DNA from: PBB1 sp043738425
GTDB lineage: Bacteria > Pseudomonadota > Gammaproteobacteria > Burkholderiales > Burkholderiaceae_C
NCBI GenBank assembly: GCA_043738425.1
Contig: JAYUGJ010000048.1
Location: forward strand, 1 to 26,101
Direction: 5' to 3'
Length of the DNA: 26,101 nucleotides
Of the stretch, positions 15,694-23,775 are shown piece after piece; position 1 is the first letter of the stretch; each line of letters starts with the position of its first letter. A program made the translations under genes and the position numbers. The notes beneath the pieces are model-generated. The model did no database searches and was not told the DNA's origin. It saw nothing but the letters and a program-made list of their open reading frames with translations.

Positions 15694-16344
15694 ATGAAAT
15701 CTCGTTTTTCGCCGCGTTGGATTGGCGTACTTTGGCTCCCGCTATGCAGCGCGACCTGGTGCGCGCCACCGCAGGGCGCAGCTGGCGCGGCGTCGGCCGC
15801 CACGCCGGCCGGGCTCGCATCAACGAGCGACGCGCCGCGCGTGATCTACCAACAACGCGGTGCCGATGGCCGGGTGCTGCTCACCGATCGACCGGTTGCC
15901 GGCGTGCCCACGCAGCGGCGCTGGGCGGTCGAGCCGGAAGATGCGCAGGCGGCCGCAGCACGCCTCGAGGCCAGCCGTGCGCGCAGCGAACAAGTGACTG
16001 AGCGCATCCAACGCTCGATCGAAGTGCAGCAGCAACAGCACAACGCACTGCTGGCTGAACAGCTGCGTTGGCAAACCGCCGACGCACTGCGTGCCGAACG
16101 CGAACGTGAACGTGAACACGATTGGGCCGCACAGCGTTACCGGGGGCGGTATTCGCCTGACTACGCGACCGAGCCAGGGCACTGGCGGCCGCAACCGCCT
16201 TATCGACATCGCCACTACCCACCGAACGCCGAACTGGATCGGTGGCCCGAGCAGCCGCGGGTAGGTGAAACCGCAGTGCGCCCACCGCCACCACCGCTGG
16301 CACCCGGCGTCAACATGCGTCCGCGCCCGCCGCAGCCCAACTGA
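15694..16344 (+). CDS. DUF4124 domain protein, exported
   Basis: A 216-residue protein with an N-terminal signal sequence (MKSRFSPRWIGVLWLPLCSA, cleavage probably near Ala24) that would send it to the periplasm. A short DUF4124 unit follows at about 48-75 (RVIYQQRGADGRVLLTDRPV), the pattern seen in many betaproteobacterial envelope proteins of unknown role. Next come a charged helical stretch likely to form a coiled coil (about 80-145, rich in Ala, Glu, Gln and Arg) and a Pro/Arg/His-rich tail (about 145-216) that is probably disordered. GGGGG two bases before the ATG may act as a weak ribosome site. It is divergent from aat and stands alone; the zinc-ribbon gene follows 153 bases later. Function unknown. 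Confidence 0.78.
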   Translation: MKSRFSPRWIGVLWLPLCSATWCAPPQGAAGAASAATPAGLASTSDAPRVIYQQRGADGRVLLTDRPVAGVPTQRRWAVEPEDAQAAAARLEASRARSEQVTERIQRSIEVQQQQHNALLAEQLRWQTADALRAEREREREHDWAAQRYRGRYSPDYATEPGHWRPQPPYRHRHYPPNAELDRWPEQPRVGETAVRPPPPPLAPGVNMRPRPPQPN

Positions 16345-16451
16345 CGCATCGTTCGCTTCTCAGTGATGTTGGTTGTGCATGCGCAGTGGTGACCTTGAGC
16401 CATTGGGCAGCGATGCCGACACGCCGCTGCGCTAGCTCCTCATTCACACAC

Positions 16452-16491
16452 AAGCTCCACACCGAAGCTCGACACCGAAGCCCGCCACCCG
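16452..16491 (+). repeat. Three imperfect 13-base tandem units before the zinc-ribbon gene
   Basis: AAGCTCCACACCG, AAGCTCGACACCG and AAGCCCGCCACCCG follow one another directly, ending seven bases before the ATG at 16498. They occupy the place where a ribosome site would be expected, and none of purine-rich type is visible. Confidence 0.55.
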
Positions 16492-16497
16492 AACCCC

Positions 16498-17445
16498 ATG
16501 CCCGCTGCGCACCTGATATGCACCCATTGCAAGCAACCGATGGTCCCCGTGGCGTTGGAAGGCAACTACGGCCAATCGATTGAGATCGACACCTGCGCGC
16601 ACTGCAATTTGCTATGGATCGACGACCTGGAGTCGGTGCGCTTATCCGGCCTGGGCTGGATCACGTTGCTGCGCCGCATCCACGCAGATTCGACCACCGG
16701 CCTCACCCAGACGTTGCAGTTGCCGCTGGCGTGCCCGCGGTGTGCCAGCCAGTTGCACCCGGTACGCAACCTGACCCGTTTCGGCCGCACGGCGGCGCAC
16801 GAATGTCCGAACAAGCACGGCTACTTTCAAACGTTTGCGCTGCTGCTGGCCGAGCGCGGTTTGGTTCGCCCGCTGGGCCCGCGCGACCGCGCTGCGCTGC
16901 AAGCCGAAGGCCGCGACATAACTTGCCTGAGCTGCGGCGCGGCCATCGGCGGCGACCGAGCTGACCGAGCCGAGCGAGCCGACCATTGCAGCCATTGCGC
17001 CAGTCCGCTGGTGGTGCTGGATTTCAAGCGGTTGATGGCCTCGGTGATGGTGCGGCATGCGTTGCCACTGCCGGCCGATGACGCGCAGATGCTGCGGTGG
17101 TCGTGTCGAGGATGCGGCGATACGGTGGACCCGACGTTGAACACCGTGTGCGACCGTTGTGGTCATGCGGTGGTAGCCCCGTCACTGGCCGACGCGCTGC
17201 CGATGTTGGCAGTGATTGAACCGCAGCTGCAGCGCATGCGCGCGCCGGGCCCGCAACCGCTCGGCGAGCGGTTGCGGCGCCAACGCGGCTACGGCTCTAC
17301 TGCGTTTTTCCGGCACCTGGTGCGGCCCTGGAAGTTGGGCGTGCAGCAGGAAATCGACTACTTCGATTGGCGAACCTGGCGGCCATCGTCACCGGTGTCG
17401 ATAGTGGCGGTAGGCGCGCTGTTGCTGTGGCTGTGGTGGCGTTGA
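16498..17445 (+). CDS. Multi-zinc-ribbon protein with C-terminal membrane anchor
   Basis: A 315-residue protein with an unusual run of Cys pairs: Cys8/11 with Cys33/36 (a TFIIB-type zinc ribbon followed by LLWIDDLES, as in zf-TFIIB proteins), Cys79/82 with Cys103 and His107, Cys143/146 with Cys164/167, and Cys203/206 with Cys218/221. That makes four likely zinc-binding knuckle sets. A single hydrophobic segment at 299-314 (SIVAVGALLLWLWW) ends the chain with one Arg, so the protein should be tail-anchored with the zinc domains in the cytosol. A hydrophilic repeat (GDRADRAERADH, 152-163) separates the third pair. No catalytic motif is visible. It is probably a protein-protein or nucleic-acid binding factor at the membrane; the function is unknown. 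No good ribosome site precedes the ATG. Confidence 0.72.
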   Translation: MPAAHLICTHCKQPMVPVALEGNYGQSIEIDTCAHCNLLWIDDLESVRLSGLGWITLLRRIHADSTTGLTQTLQLPLACPRCASQLHPVRNLTRFGRTAAHECPNKHGYFQTFALLLAERGLVRPLGPRDRAALQAEGRDITCLSCGAAIGGDRADRAERADHCSHCASPLVVLDFKRLMASVMVRHALPLPADDAQMLRWSCRGCGDTVDPTLNTVCDRCGHAVVAPSLADALPMLAVIEPQLQRMRAPGPQPLGERLRRQRGYGSTAFFRHLVRPWKLGVQQEIDYFDWRTWRPSSPVSIVAVGALLLWLWWR

Positions 17446-17454
17446 AAAAAAGCG

Positions 17455-18978
17455 CTAGAGCGTCGACACCGGTATCTTGCCGATCTTTGCCTGCCACTCC
17501 TTGGGCCCGGTGTCGTGCACAGAAACGCCATTGCTGTCGACCGCCACCGTGACGGGCATGTCGGCGATATCGAATTCGTAAATCGCTTCCATGCCCAAAT
17601 CCGCGAAGCCGACCACCTCGGCGTGGCGTATCGCTTTGCTTACCAAGTAAGCCGCGCCGCCCACTGCCATCAGGTAAGCGCTTTGGTGTTTTTTGATCGC
17701 GGCGATGCCGGTCGGCCCGCGTTCGGCCTTGCCGATCATGCCGATCAGCCCGGTTTCGGCCAGCATCATTTCGGTAAATTTGTCCATACGCGTGGCGGTA
17801 GTCGGGCCCGCTGGGCCGACCACCTCATCGCGCACCGGGTCGACCGGGCCGACGTAGTAAATCACCCGGTCTTTGAAACTGACCGGCAGCTTTTCACCCT
17901 TTGCCAGCATGTCTTGAATGCGTTTGTGGGCCGCGTCGCGGCCGGTCAGCATCTTGCCCGACAGCAGCAGCGTGTCGCCCGGTTTCCAGCTCGCCACCTC
18001 GGCTTTGGTCAGCATGTTCAGGTCGACTTTTTTGCTCTTGTTGTAGTCGGGTTGCCAATGCACGTCGGGCCACAAGTCGAGGCTCGGCGGGTCGATGTAG
18101 GCCGGGCCCGAACCGTCGAGCACGAAGTGCGCATGGCGGGTGGCGGCGCAGTTCGGGATCATCGCCACCGGCTTGCTGGCGGCGTGGGTCGGGTACATCG
18201 CAATCTTCACATCGAGCACGGTGGTCAGCCCGCCCAGGCCCTGCGCGCCGATGCCCAAGCCGTTGATCTGGTCGCACAACTGGATGCGCAATTTCTCGGT
18301 CTTGTTGCTCGGGCCGCGCGCTTTCAATTCGTACATATCGATCGGGTCCATCAGCACTTCTTTGGCCATCAACATGGCTTTCTCGGCGGTGCCGCCGATG
18401 CCGATCCCGAGCATGCCCGGCGGGCACCAACCGGCACCCATCGTCGGCACGGTTTTCATCACCCAATCGACCAGGCTGTCGCTCGGGTTGAGCATCACGA
18501 ACTTGCTTTTGTTCTCACTGCCGCCGCCTTTGGCTGCCACCTGCACGTCGACCGTGTTGCCCGGCACCACCGTCATGTGCACCACCGCGGGCGTGTTGTC
18601 TTTGGTATTTTTGCGCTCGAAGTGCGGGTCGGCCACGATGCTGGCGCGCAGCAAGTTGTCGGTGTTCAGATAGCCGCGTCGCACGCCGGCGTTGATGGCG
18701 TCTTCGATGCTGCCGCTGAAGCCCTCGAAACGCACGTCCATGCCGATTTTCAAGAACACGTTGACGATGCCGGTGTCCTGGCAAATCGGGCGGCGGCCTT
18801 CGGCGCACATCTTCGAGTTGGTCAGGATTTGCGCAATCGCGTCTTTGGCAGCCGGGCTTTGTTCCACCGCGTAGGCGCGCGCCAAGTGCGCGATGTAATC
18901 GGCCGGGTGGTAGTAGCTGATGTATTGCAGCGCAGCGGCAATCGATTCGACGAGGTCGTCGTGGCGGATGATGGTCAT
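17455..18978 (-). CDS. fumA: Class I fumarate hydratase (Fe-S dependent)
   Basis: A 507-residue class I fumarase that interconverts fumarate and malate in the TCA cycle, in the cytosol. The alpha and beta parts are fused in one chain. The three cluster cysteines are recognisable: RRPICQDTG (Cys66), GAGWCPPGMLGIGIGGTAEK (Cys185) and MIPNCAATRH (Cys277). The beta part carries LLLSGKMLTGRDAAHKRI and VVGPAGPTTATRMDKF. The ATG at 18978 (MTIIRHDDLVESIAAALQ) is the natural start; the frame extends 55 codons upstream across the nhaA start region and is not used. The 4Fe-4S cluster of this class is oxygen-sensitive. It is divergent from nhaA, with 73 bases between the starts. A tartrate dehydratase-type function is less likely given the single long chain. 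Confidence 0.93.
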   Translation of the reverse strand: MTIIRHDDLVESIAAALQYISYYHPADYIAHLARAYAVEQSPAAKDAIAQILTNSKMCAEGRRPICQDTGIVNVFLKIGMDVRFEGFSGSIEDAINAGVRRGYLNTDNLLRASIVADPHFERKNTKDNTPAVVHMTVVPGNTVDVQVAAKGGGSENKSKFVMLNPSDSLVDWVMKTVPTMGAGWCPPGMLGIGIGGTAEKAMLMAKEVLMDPIDMYELKARGPSNKTEKLRIQLCDQINGLGIGAQGLGGLTTVLDVKIAMYPTHAASKPVAMIPNCAATRHAHFVLDGSGPAYIDPPSLDLWPDVHWQPDYNKSKKVDLNMLTKAEVASWKPGDTLLLSGKMLTGRDAAHKRIQDMLAKGEKLPVSFKDRVIYYVGPVDPVRDEVVGPAGPTTATRMDKFTEMMLAETGLIGMIGKAERGPTGIAAIKKHQSAYLMAVGGAAYLVSKAIRHAEVVGFADLGMEAIYEFDIADMPVTVAVDSNGVSVHDTGPKEWQAKIGKIPVSTL

Positions 18979-19051
18979 ACGGAATGTCTCGTGGCAAAGC
19001 ACGCCGAAAGCGGCGCAAGCGAATGATGTTAATGAACCGAATTCGCGCCCC

Positions 19052-20227
19052 ATGTTGAACAGTCTGCGTCGTTTTATCGCCGCCGAATCGACCGGTGGCG
19101 TGGTGTTGGCGGCAGCCGCCTTGCTCGCATTGATCGTCAGCAACTCGCCGTTGGCACCGCTTTATGTCGATGCGCTGCATGCCCGCGCCGAGTTGCCGTG
19201 GCTGGGCGCATGGCTCGGGCTGTCGCTGACACGCCATGCATGGATCAACGACTTGTTGATGGCAGCGTTTTTTTTGCTGGTCGGGCTGGAGCTCAAGCGC
19301 GAGTTGCTGGTCGGTGAACTGGCTTCCATCAAAAAAGCCGCGTTGCCGGCAGCCGCGGCCCTGGGCGGCATGGTGGTGCCTGCGTTGATTTACGCCGCCA
19401 TCAACCGCGCCGATGCGGTCGCGCTGCGCGGCTGGGCTATTCCCACTGCCACCGACATCGCATTCGCATTGGGCGTGCTGATGCTGCTGGGCCCGCGCGT
19501 GCCGCTGTCGCTAAAAGTCTTTCTGACCGCAGTGGCCATCGTCGACGACCTGGGCGCGATCGCCGTAATCGCCTTTTTCTACACCACCAGCTTGTCGCCC
19601 TTGATGCTGGCTGCGGCGGCTGCGTGTGCGGCCGTGCTGTGGGCGTTGAACCGCCTGCGTGTGGTGGCGGTTGCGGCCTATATCGCGGTCGGGCTGGTGC
19701 TGTGGCTGTGCGTGCTGAAGTCGGGGGTGCACCCGACGGTGGCCGGTGTCGTGACCGCGCTGGCTATTCCGCTGCGCGACGCAGCCGGTGGCTCACCGTT
19801 GCAAAAAACCGAACGCGCGCTGCATCCGTGGGTGGTGTTCGGCGTGTTGCCGTTGTTCGCATTCGCCAATGCGGGCGTTTCATTGCACGGTGTGTCAGTG
19901 GCCACCTTGCTGCTGCCGGTACCGCTGGGCATCGCACTCGGCTTGGTCATCGGCAAGGCAGTGGGTGTGTTCGGCGCGGTGCTGCTGATGGTGCGCTGCT
20001 TCGGTGCCAGCTTGCCCACCGCGGCCAGCTGGGCGCAGGTTTTCGCGGTGTGCGTGCTGTGCGGCATCGGCTTCACGATGAGCCTGTTCATCGGCGGCTT
20101 GGCGTTTGCCGGCATGGCGGCCGGCTTCGATACCCAGCTCAAGCTGGGCGTACTCGGCGGCTCGATCCTGGCGGCGCTGGCGGGCGTGGCGTTGATGCTG
20201 GCTGCCACGCGCCGGGTGCACCGCTGA
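19052..20227 (+). CDS. nhaA: Na+/H+ antiporter NhaA
   Basis: A complete 391-residue NhaA (E. coli 388), an inner-membrane protein with about 12 helices that exports one Na+ for two H+ and is most active at alkaline pH. The core residues are intact: the helix IV motif PTATDIAFALGVL (Asp135) and the helix V pair AIVDDLGAI (Asp165, Asp166), equivalent to E. coli Asp133, Asp163 and Asp164. GLELKREL (78-85) and the later GVLPLFAFANAGV and CGIGFTMSLFIGGLAF are also typical. The start at 19052 (MLNSLRRFIAAESTGGVVL) matches family N-termini. It is divergent from fumarase and convergent with the YqhA-type gene, so it is transcribed alone. No nhaR-type regulator is next to it. Confidence 0.96.
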   Translation: MLNSLRRFIAAESTGGVVLAAAALLALIVSNSPLAPLYVDALHARAELPWLGAWLGLSLTRHAWINDLLMAAFFLLVGLELKRELLVGELASIKKAALPAAAALGGMVVPALIYAAINRADAVALRGWAIPTATDIAFALGVLMLLGPRVPLSLKVFLTAVAIVDDLGAIAVIAFFYTTSLSPLMLAAAAACAAVLWALNRLRVVAVAAYIAVGLVLWLCVLKSGVHPTVAGVVTALAIPLRDAAGGSPLQKTERALHPWVVFGVLPLFAFANAGVSLHGVSVATLLLPVPLGIALGLVIGKAVGVFGAVLLMVRCFGASLPTAASWAQVFAVCVLCGIGFTMSLFIGGLAFAGMAAGFDTQLKLGVLGGSILAALAGVALMLAATRRVHR

Positions 20228-20247
20228 GCGTCGGTGTGTTTTGTAGG

Positions 20248-20274
20248 GTCGGTGCAGTCGGTGCGGTCAGTGCG
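20248..20274. repeat. Three 9-base tandem units between convergent genes
   Basis: GTCGGTGCA, GTCGGTGCG and GTCAGTGCG stand in tandem between nhaA and the YqhA-type gene; the last unit contains the stop codon and last residues of the latter. No terminator hairpin is visible in this gap. Confidence 0.6.
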
Positions 20275-20956
20275 GTTTTGGCGGCGCGCCGCCCGACATC
20301 AGCCGGTCGGTGTAGGCAATGGCCAGCGCGGACAGCAAAAACGTGATGTGGATCAGCGTTTGCCACATCAGTACTTTTTCCGAATAGTTCGCGGCGCTTA
20401 TGAAAGTCTTCAGCAAGTGGATGGAGCTGATGCCGATGATCGCGGTCGACAGCTTCACCTTCAGTACCGACGCATTCACATGGCTCAGCCACTCAGGCTG
20501 ATCGGGGTGGGTTTCCAGTCCCATGCGCGACACGAAGGTTTCGTAGCCGCCGACGATCACCATGATCAGCAAGTTGGAAATCATCACCACGTCGATCAAT
20601 GCCAGCACCACCAGCATGATCACCGTCTCGTTGAGCTTCGGTGCCTCATAGCCGATCACCAGTCCGGCTGCGTCTTTGATGGCGGGCAGCTGGTAACCGA
20701 TGCTGGAGACCAGCGCTGACAACGCTTCCTTGTTGCCGAACACCGCTTCGATCAGGTGCATCAGCTCGACCCAGAAGTGATACACGTACACGCCTTGCGC
20801 CAGGATCAAGCCCAAATACAACGGCAGTTGCAGCCAGCGGCTGGCGAAGATCAAAGTCGGCAGCGGCCGCAGCGGCTGCGTTGCCCGCGTGGGCGGGGGA
20901 ACTGAGGTAGCGCCGGGCGTAGGGACGGGGGGCGGGGGCAGATTGGGCAAGCTCAT
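20267..20956 (-). CDS. YqhA/UPF0114-family inner-membrane protein (TIGR00645 type)
   Basis: A 229-residue membrane protein matching the YqhA family: FASRWLQLPLYLGLILAQGV near residues 37-56, a second hydrophobic segment ETVIMLVVLALIDVVMISNL near 109-128 continuing into LIMVIVGGYETFVSRMGL, then VLKVKLSTAIIGISSIHLLK and a last helix ITFLLSALAIAYTDRLM. Four membrane helices are expected. It carries a Pro-rich N-terminal extension (about 1-34, with PPPPVPTPG) that the shorter E. coli YqhA (164 residues) lacks. The function is unknown; in this lineage the gene commonly stands between fumarase and acetyl-CoA synthetase genes, as here. The ATG at 20956 is taken as the start; it is divergent from acs. 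Confidence 0.85.
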   Translation of the reverse strand: MSLPNLPPPPVPTPGATSVPPPTRATQPLRPLPTLIFASRWLQLPLYLGLILAQGVYVYHFWVELMHLIEAVFGNKEALSALVSSIGYQLPAIKDAAGLVIGYEAPKLNETVIMLVVLALIDVVMISNLLIMVIVGGYETFVSRMGLETHPDQPEWLSHVNASVLKVKLSTAIIGISSIHLLKTFISAANYSEKVLMWQTLIHITFLLSALAIAYTDRLMSGGAPPKPH

Positions 20957-21111
20957 CGGACAGTACTCGGCTGGTCATCAAACGGGCAGCGTCGACCACG
21001 TTGGCCACGCTGGCGCACACGCCCGCGTGGGGCCGTTGTGCTGGATCAATATCGATTCGAGTTTAGTGGCCGGTTCACTGGCCAAATGGGGCCGCGCAGG
21101 CGCACAGTAAG

Positions 21112-21150
21112 CACTTCGTAAGAGCGTCTGGCTACTGTCGACGCGAAGTG
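21112..21150. promoter_or_regulatory. Stem-loop in the acs leader
   Basis: CACTTCG (21112-21118) pairs with CGAAGTG (21144-21150). Inside, CGTC (21125-21128) pairs with GACG (21140-21143), leaving an 11-base loop and a one-sided six-base bulge. It lies about 130 bases before the acs start and has no T-run, so it is not a terminator. It may be an RNA structure or an operator-like dyad. Confidence 0.4.
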
Positions 21151-21267
21151 GCCGTGGCTCGCAACCCGCGTGCGCAACCGGGCGCCCATGCGATGCTCGA
21201 TGTGAGTCGCACACCTGCTGGCAGCGCACCGGTTGCCAACCCATGAACAGCCAGAAAAACCAGAAAC

Positions 21268-21273
21268 AGGAGA
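21268..21273 (+). promoter_or_regulatory. Ribosome binding site fixing the acs start
   Basis: AGGAGA ends five bases before the ATG at 21279. The upstream in-frame ATG at 21243 has no such site, so 21279 is preferred. Confidence 0.8.
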
Positions 21274-21278
21274 CCACG

Positions 21279-23249
21279 ATGAGCGACTCAGCGCACCACA
21301 AAACCTACCATCCGCCAGCCGAACTGGCGAGCAACGCGCATGTTTCCGGCATGGCGGCATACGAGGCGTTGTGCGCCGAAGCGGCGGCCGACTACACCGG
21401 TTATTGGGCCCGCCTGGCGCGCGAAATGATCGCCTGGAAAAAGCCTTTCACCCAAACCCTCGACGAAAGCGACGCGCCGTTTTTCAAGTGGTTCGAAGAC
21501 GGCACGCTGAACGCCTCGTACAACTGCCTGGACCGCCAGGTCGACGCCGGGCTGGGCGACAAAGTGGCGATCATTTTCGAGGCCGATGGCGGCGAGGTCA
21601 ACACGCTGACGTACCGCGAATTGCTTGCCCGTACCTGCCAGCTGGCGAATGCGTTGAAAGCGCGTGGCATCAAAAAAGGCGACCGTGTCGTCATCTACAT
21701 GTCGATGAGCGTCGAGGGCGTGATCGCAATGCAGGCCTGCGCGCGCATCGGTGCCACGCACTCGGTGGTGTTCGGTGGGTTCTCGGCGCAAAGTCTGCAA
21801 GACCGCATCAAAGATACCGGCGCGGTGATGGTGATCACCGCCGATGAACAACTGCGCGGCGGTAAAGCGCTGCCGTTGAAAAGCATCGTCGACGCGGCGC
21901 TGGCGTCGGGCCAGTGCGACACCGTCAACGATGTGATCGTGTACCGCCGCACCGGTGGCAAGATCGACTGGCACCCGCGTGATACCTGGCTGCACGACGC
22001 CATGGCCGCGCAGCCGACCACCTGTGAGCCCGAATGGGTCGGTGCCGAGCACCCGCTTTTTTTGCTCTACACCTCGGGCTCGACCGGCAAGCCGAAAGGC
22101 GTGCAACACGCCACCGGCGGCTTTTTGCTGCATGCGATGTTGACCACCAAATGGACGTTCGATCTGAAACCAGACGACATTTTTTGGTGCACCGCTGACA
22201 TCGGCTGGGTCACCGGCCACACCTACATCGCCTACGGCCCGCTGGCGTTGGGCGGCACGCAAGTGATGTTCGAAGGGGTGCCGACTTATCCCGATGCGGG
22301 TCGCTTCTGGAAAATGATCCAGGACCACAAAGTCAGTATTTTTTACACCGCGCCCACCGCGATCCGCTCGCTGATCAAAGCCGCTGAAACCACGCCGACC
22401 GCGCATCCGAAACACTACGACTTGAGCAGCTTGCGCATCTTGGGCTCGGTCGGTGAGCCGATCAATCCGGCCGCGTGGGAGTGGTACCACCAGCACATCG
22501 GCGGCGGACGTTGCCCGATCGTCGACACCTTCTGGCAAACCGAAACCGGCGGCCACCTCATCACTCCGTTGCCGGGGGCCATGTCTTTAGTGCCGGGGTC
22601 GTGTTCGTTGCCGTTTCCAGGAATCATGGCGGCGGTGGTCGACGAAACCGGCAACGACGTGCCGCACGGGCAGGGCGGTATCTTGGTCGTCAAACGACCG
22701 TGGCCGAGCATGATCCGCACGATCTGGGGCGACCCGCAACGCTTTGTGAAGAGTTACTACCCTGACGACTTCAAAGGCAAGTACTACCTGGCGGGCGACG
22801 GCGCGATCCGCGATGCGCACACCGGCAACTTCACCATCACCGGCCGCATGGACGATGTGCTGAATGTGTCCGGTCACCGCATGGGCACGATGGAGATCGA
22901 GTCCGCGCTGGTGAGTTGCACCGACCTGGTGGCCGAGGCGGCGGTGGTCGGTCGCCCCGACGACACCACTGGCGAGGCCATCTGCGCCTTCGTGGTGTTG
23001 AAGCGCGCCCGACCCACCGGCGATGAAGCCAAAGCCATCGCCAAGCAATTGCGCGATTGGGTCGGCAAAGAAATCGGCCCGATAGCCAAGCCGAAAGACA
23101 TACGCTTCGGCGACAACCTGCCGAAAACCCGCTCGGGCAAGATCATGCGGCGCTTGCTGCGCTCGGTGGCCAAAGGTGAGGCGGTCACCCAAGACACCAG
23201 CACGCTGGAAAACCCGGCGGTTCTCGACCAATTGGGTCAGGCTTACTAG
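21279..23249 (+). CDS. acs: Acetyl-CoA synthetase (AMP-forming)
   Basis: A 656-residue Acs (E. coli 652) that activates acetate to acetyl-CoA through acetyl-AMP in the cytosol. The start at 21279 follows a strong AGGAGA. The ATP-loop YTSGSTGKPKGVQH begins at residue 264, WQTETGGHLITP is the adenylate-forming family motif, TGRMDDVLNVSGHRMGTMEI is the hinge, and KTRSGKIMRRLLR near the end carries the conserved catalytic lysine (about Lys621), the usual site of regulatory acetylation. GGFSAQSLQDRI near 170 is typical of Acs rather than other acyl-CoA synthetases. A long leader precedes it and a strong terminator follows nine bases after the stop, so it is a single-gene transcript. It links acetate use to the nearby TCA gene. 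Confidence 0.97.
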   Translation: MSDSAHHKTYHPPAELASNAHVSGMAAYEALCAEAAADYTGYWARLAREMIAWKKPFTQTLDESDAPFFKWFEDGTLNASYNCLDRQVDAGLGDKVAIIFEADGGEVNTLTYRELLARTCQLANALKARGIKKGDRVVIYMSMSVEGVIAMQACARIGATHSVVFGGFSAQSLQDRIKDTGAVMVITADEQLRGGKALPLKSIVDAALASGQCDTVNDVIVYRRTGGKIDWHPRDTWLHDAMAAQPTTCEPEWVGAEHPLFLLYTSGSTGKPKGVQHATGGFLLHAMLTTKWTFDLKPDDIFWCTADIGWVTGHTYIAYGPLALGGTQVMFEGVPTYPDAGRFWKMIQDHKVSIFYTAPTAIRSLIKAAETTPTAHPKHYDLSSLRILGSVGEPINPAAWEWYHQHIGGGRCPIVDTFWQTETGGHLITPLPGAMSLVPGSCSLPFPGIMAAVVDETGNDVPHGQGGILVVKRPWPSMIRTIWGDPQRFVKSYYPDDFKGKYYLAGDGAIRDAHTGNFTITGRMDDVLNVSGHRMGTMEIESALVSCTDLVAEAAVVGRPDDTTGEAICAFVVLKRARPTGDEAKAIAKQLRDWVGKEIGPIAKPKDIRFGDNLPKTRSGKIMRRLLRSVAKGEAVTQDTSTLENPAVLDQLGQAY

Positions 23250-23257
23250 CGTGGATC

Positions 23258-23286
23258 AAAAAAGCCCCTCGACGAGGGGCTTTTTT
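23258..23286. terminator. Symmetrical intrinsic terminator after acs
   Basis: Six A, GCCCCTC (23264-23270), loop GAC, GAGGGGC (23274-23280), six T. The seven-base GC-rich stem with A and T runs on both sides works in either direction. It serves acs on the plus strand and, 46 bases past its stop, the cytochrome gene on the minus strand. Confidence 0.95.
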
Positions 23287-23331
23287 ATGGCCGCGGTGCG
23301 CGTTGCTCGATGCGGCGGCGCGGAGCTTCGA

Positions 23332-23637
23332 CTACTTCTGCGTCAGGATCCACTCCACTAGCAATTTGGCTTCGGCGTCCGACACCTGCGGGTTGGCCGG
23401 CATCGGCACCACCCCCCACACCCCACCGCCGCCTTTCATGACTTTCGCGGCCAGCGTCGCAGCGGCAGCGGGTGTGGCGGCGTACTTGGCGGCCACGTCT
23501 TTGTAGGCAGGGCCGATTCGTTTGGTGTCGACTGCGTGGCACGACATGCAATTTTTTTTCTGCGCCAGATCGGCGCTGGCCCAGGCTGAACCGCACATCG
23601 CTGCGAGCAAAGCGAACGGTATGACTATCGATTTCAT
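23332..23637 (-). CDS. Small class I c-type cytochrome
   Basis: A 101-residue protein with a signal peptide (about 1-21, ending SAWAS), so the mature protein is periplasmic, about 80 residues. The haem site is CMSCH (Cys30, Cys33, His34) and the likely sixth ligand is Met79 in VVPMPANPQVSDAEAK. IGPAYKDVAAKYA after the haem site and the final AKLLVEWILTQK helix fit the cytochrome c551/c8 group, small single-haem electron carriers that pass electrons to terminal oxidases or nitrite reductases. The redox partner cannot be told from the neighbours. It ends towards the shared terminator and starts divergently from the Trp-rich small protein gene, with about 138 bases between them. Confidence 0.93.
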   Translation of the reverse strand: MKSIVIPFALLAAMCGSAWASADLAQKKNCMSCHAVDTKRIGPAYKDVAAKYAATPAAAATLAAKVMKGGGGVWGVVPMPANPQVSDAEAKLLVEWILTQK

Positions 23638-23763
23638 GCGGCGCTTTCGAATTGAAGTGAGGGAGCGGTCAACCGGTGCAAGCGGTGCGATACATTGACC
23701 AGCAGCGCCGATAGGTGTGGGTGCGAGGCAAGAACGTTCCGCAGTGGCTTGCGAAAAATCAGC

Positions 23764-23769
23764 AGGAGA
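23764..23769 (+). promoter_or_regulatory. Ribosome binding site fixing a GTG start
   Basis: AGGAGA ends six bases before the GTG at 23776, deciding the start of the small membrane protein; the open frame upstream of it is not protein-like. Confidence 0.75.
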
Positions 23770-23775
23770 CAGATT

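Larger units (their letters stand above)
20957..21278. promoter_or_regulatory. 322-base divergent intergenic region between the YqhA-type gene and acs
   Basis: The only stretch over 300 bases without a gene. It must hold promoters for two divergent genes. An AT-richer patch at about 21045-21067 (containing ATCAATATCGATTC) is the likeliest promoter area, but I cannot assign -35 and -10 boxes with confidence. TGGCC (21067-21071) and GGCCA (21080-21084) form a small inverted repeat beside it. A larger stem-loop at 21112-21150 is listed separately. An in-frame ATG at 21243 lacks a ribosome site. Confidence 0.5.

Noticed and set aside
17515..19026. Open frame of 503 codons on the plus strand opposite fumarase
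   Set aside because: His/Arg/Val-rich with no domain pattern; a high-GC antisense shadow of a clearly real fumarase.
18979..19143. Upstream extension of the fumarase frame by 55 codons
   Set aside because: It crosses into the nhaA gene and family N-termini begin at the ATG at 18978.
21288..22556. Open frame of 422 codons on the minus strand opposite acs
   Set aside because: No domain, no ribosome site, lies fully within acs.
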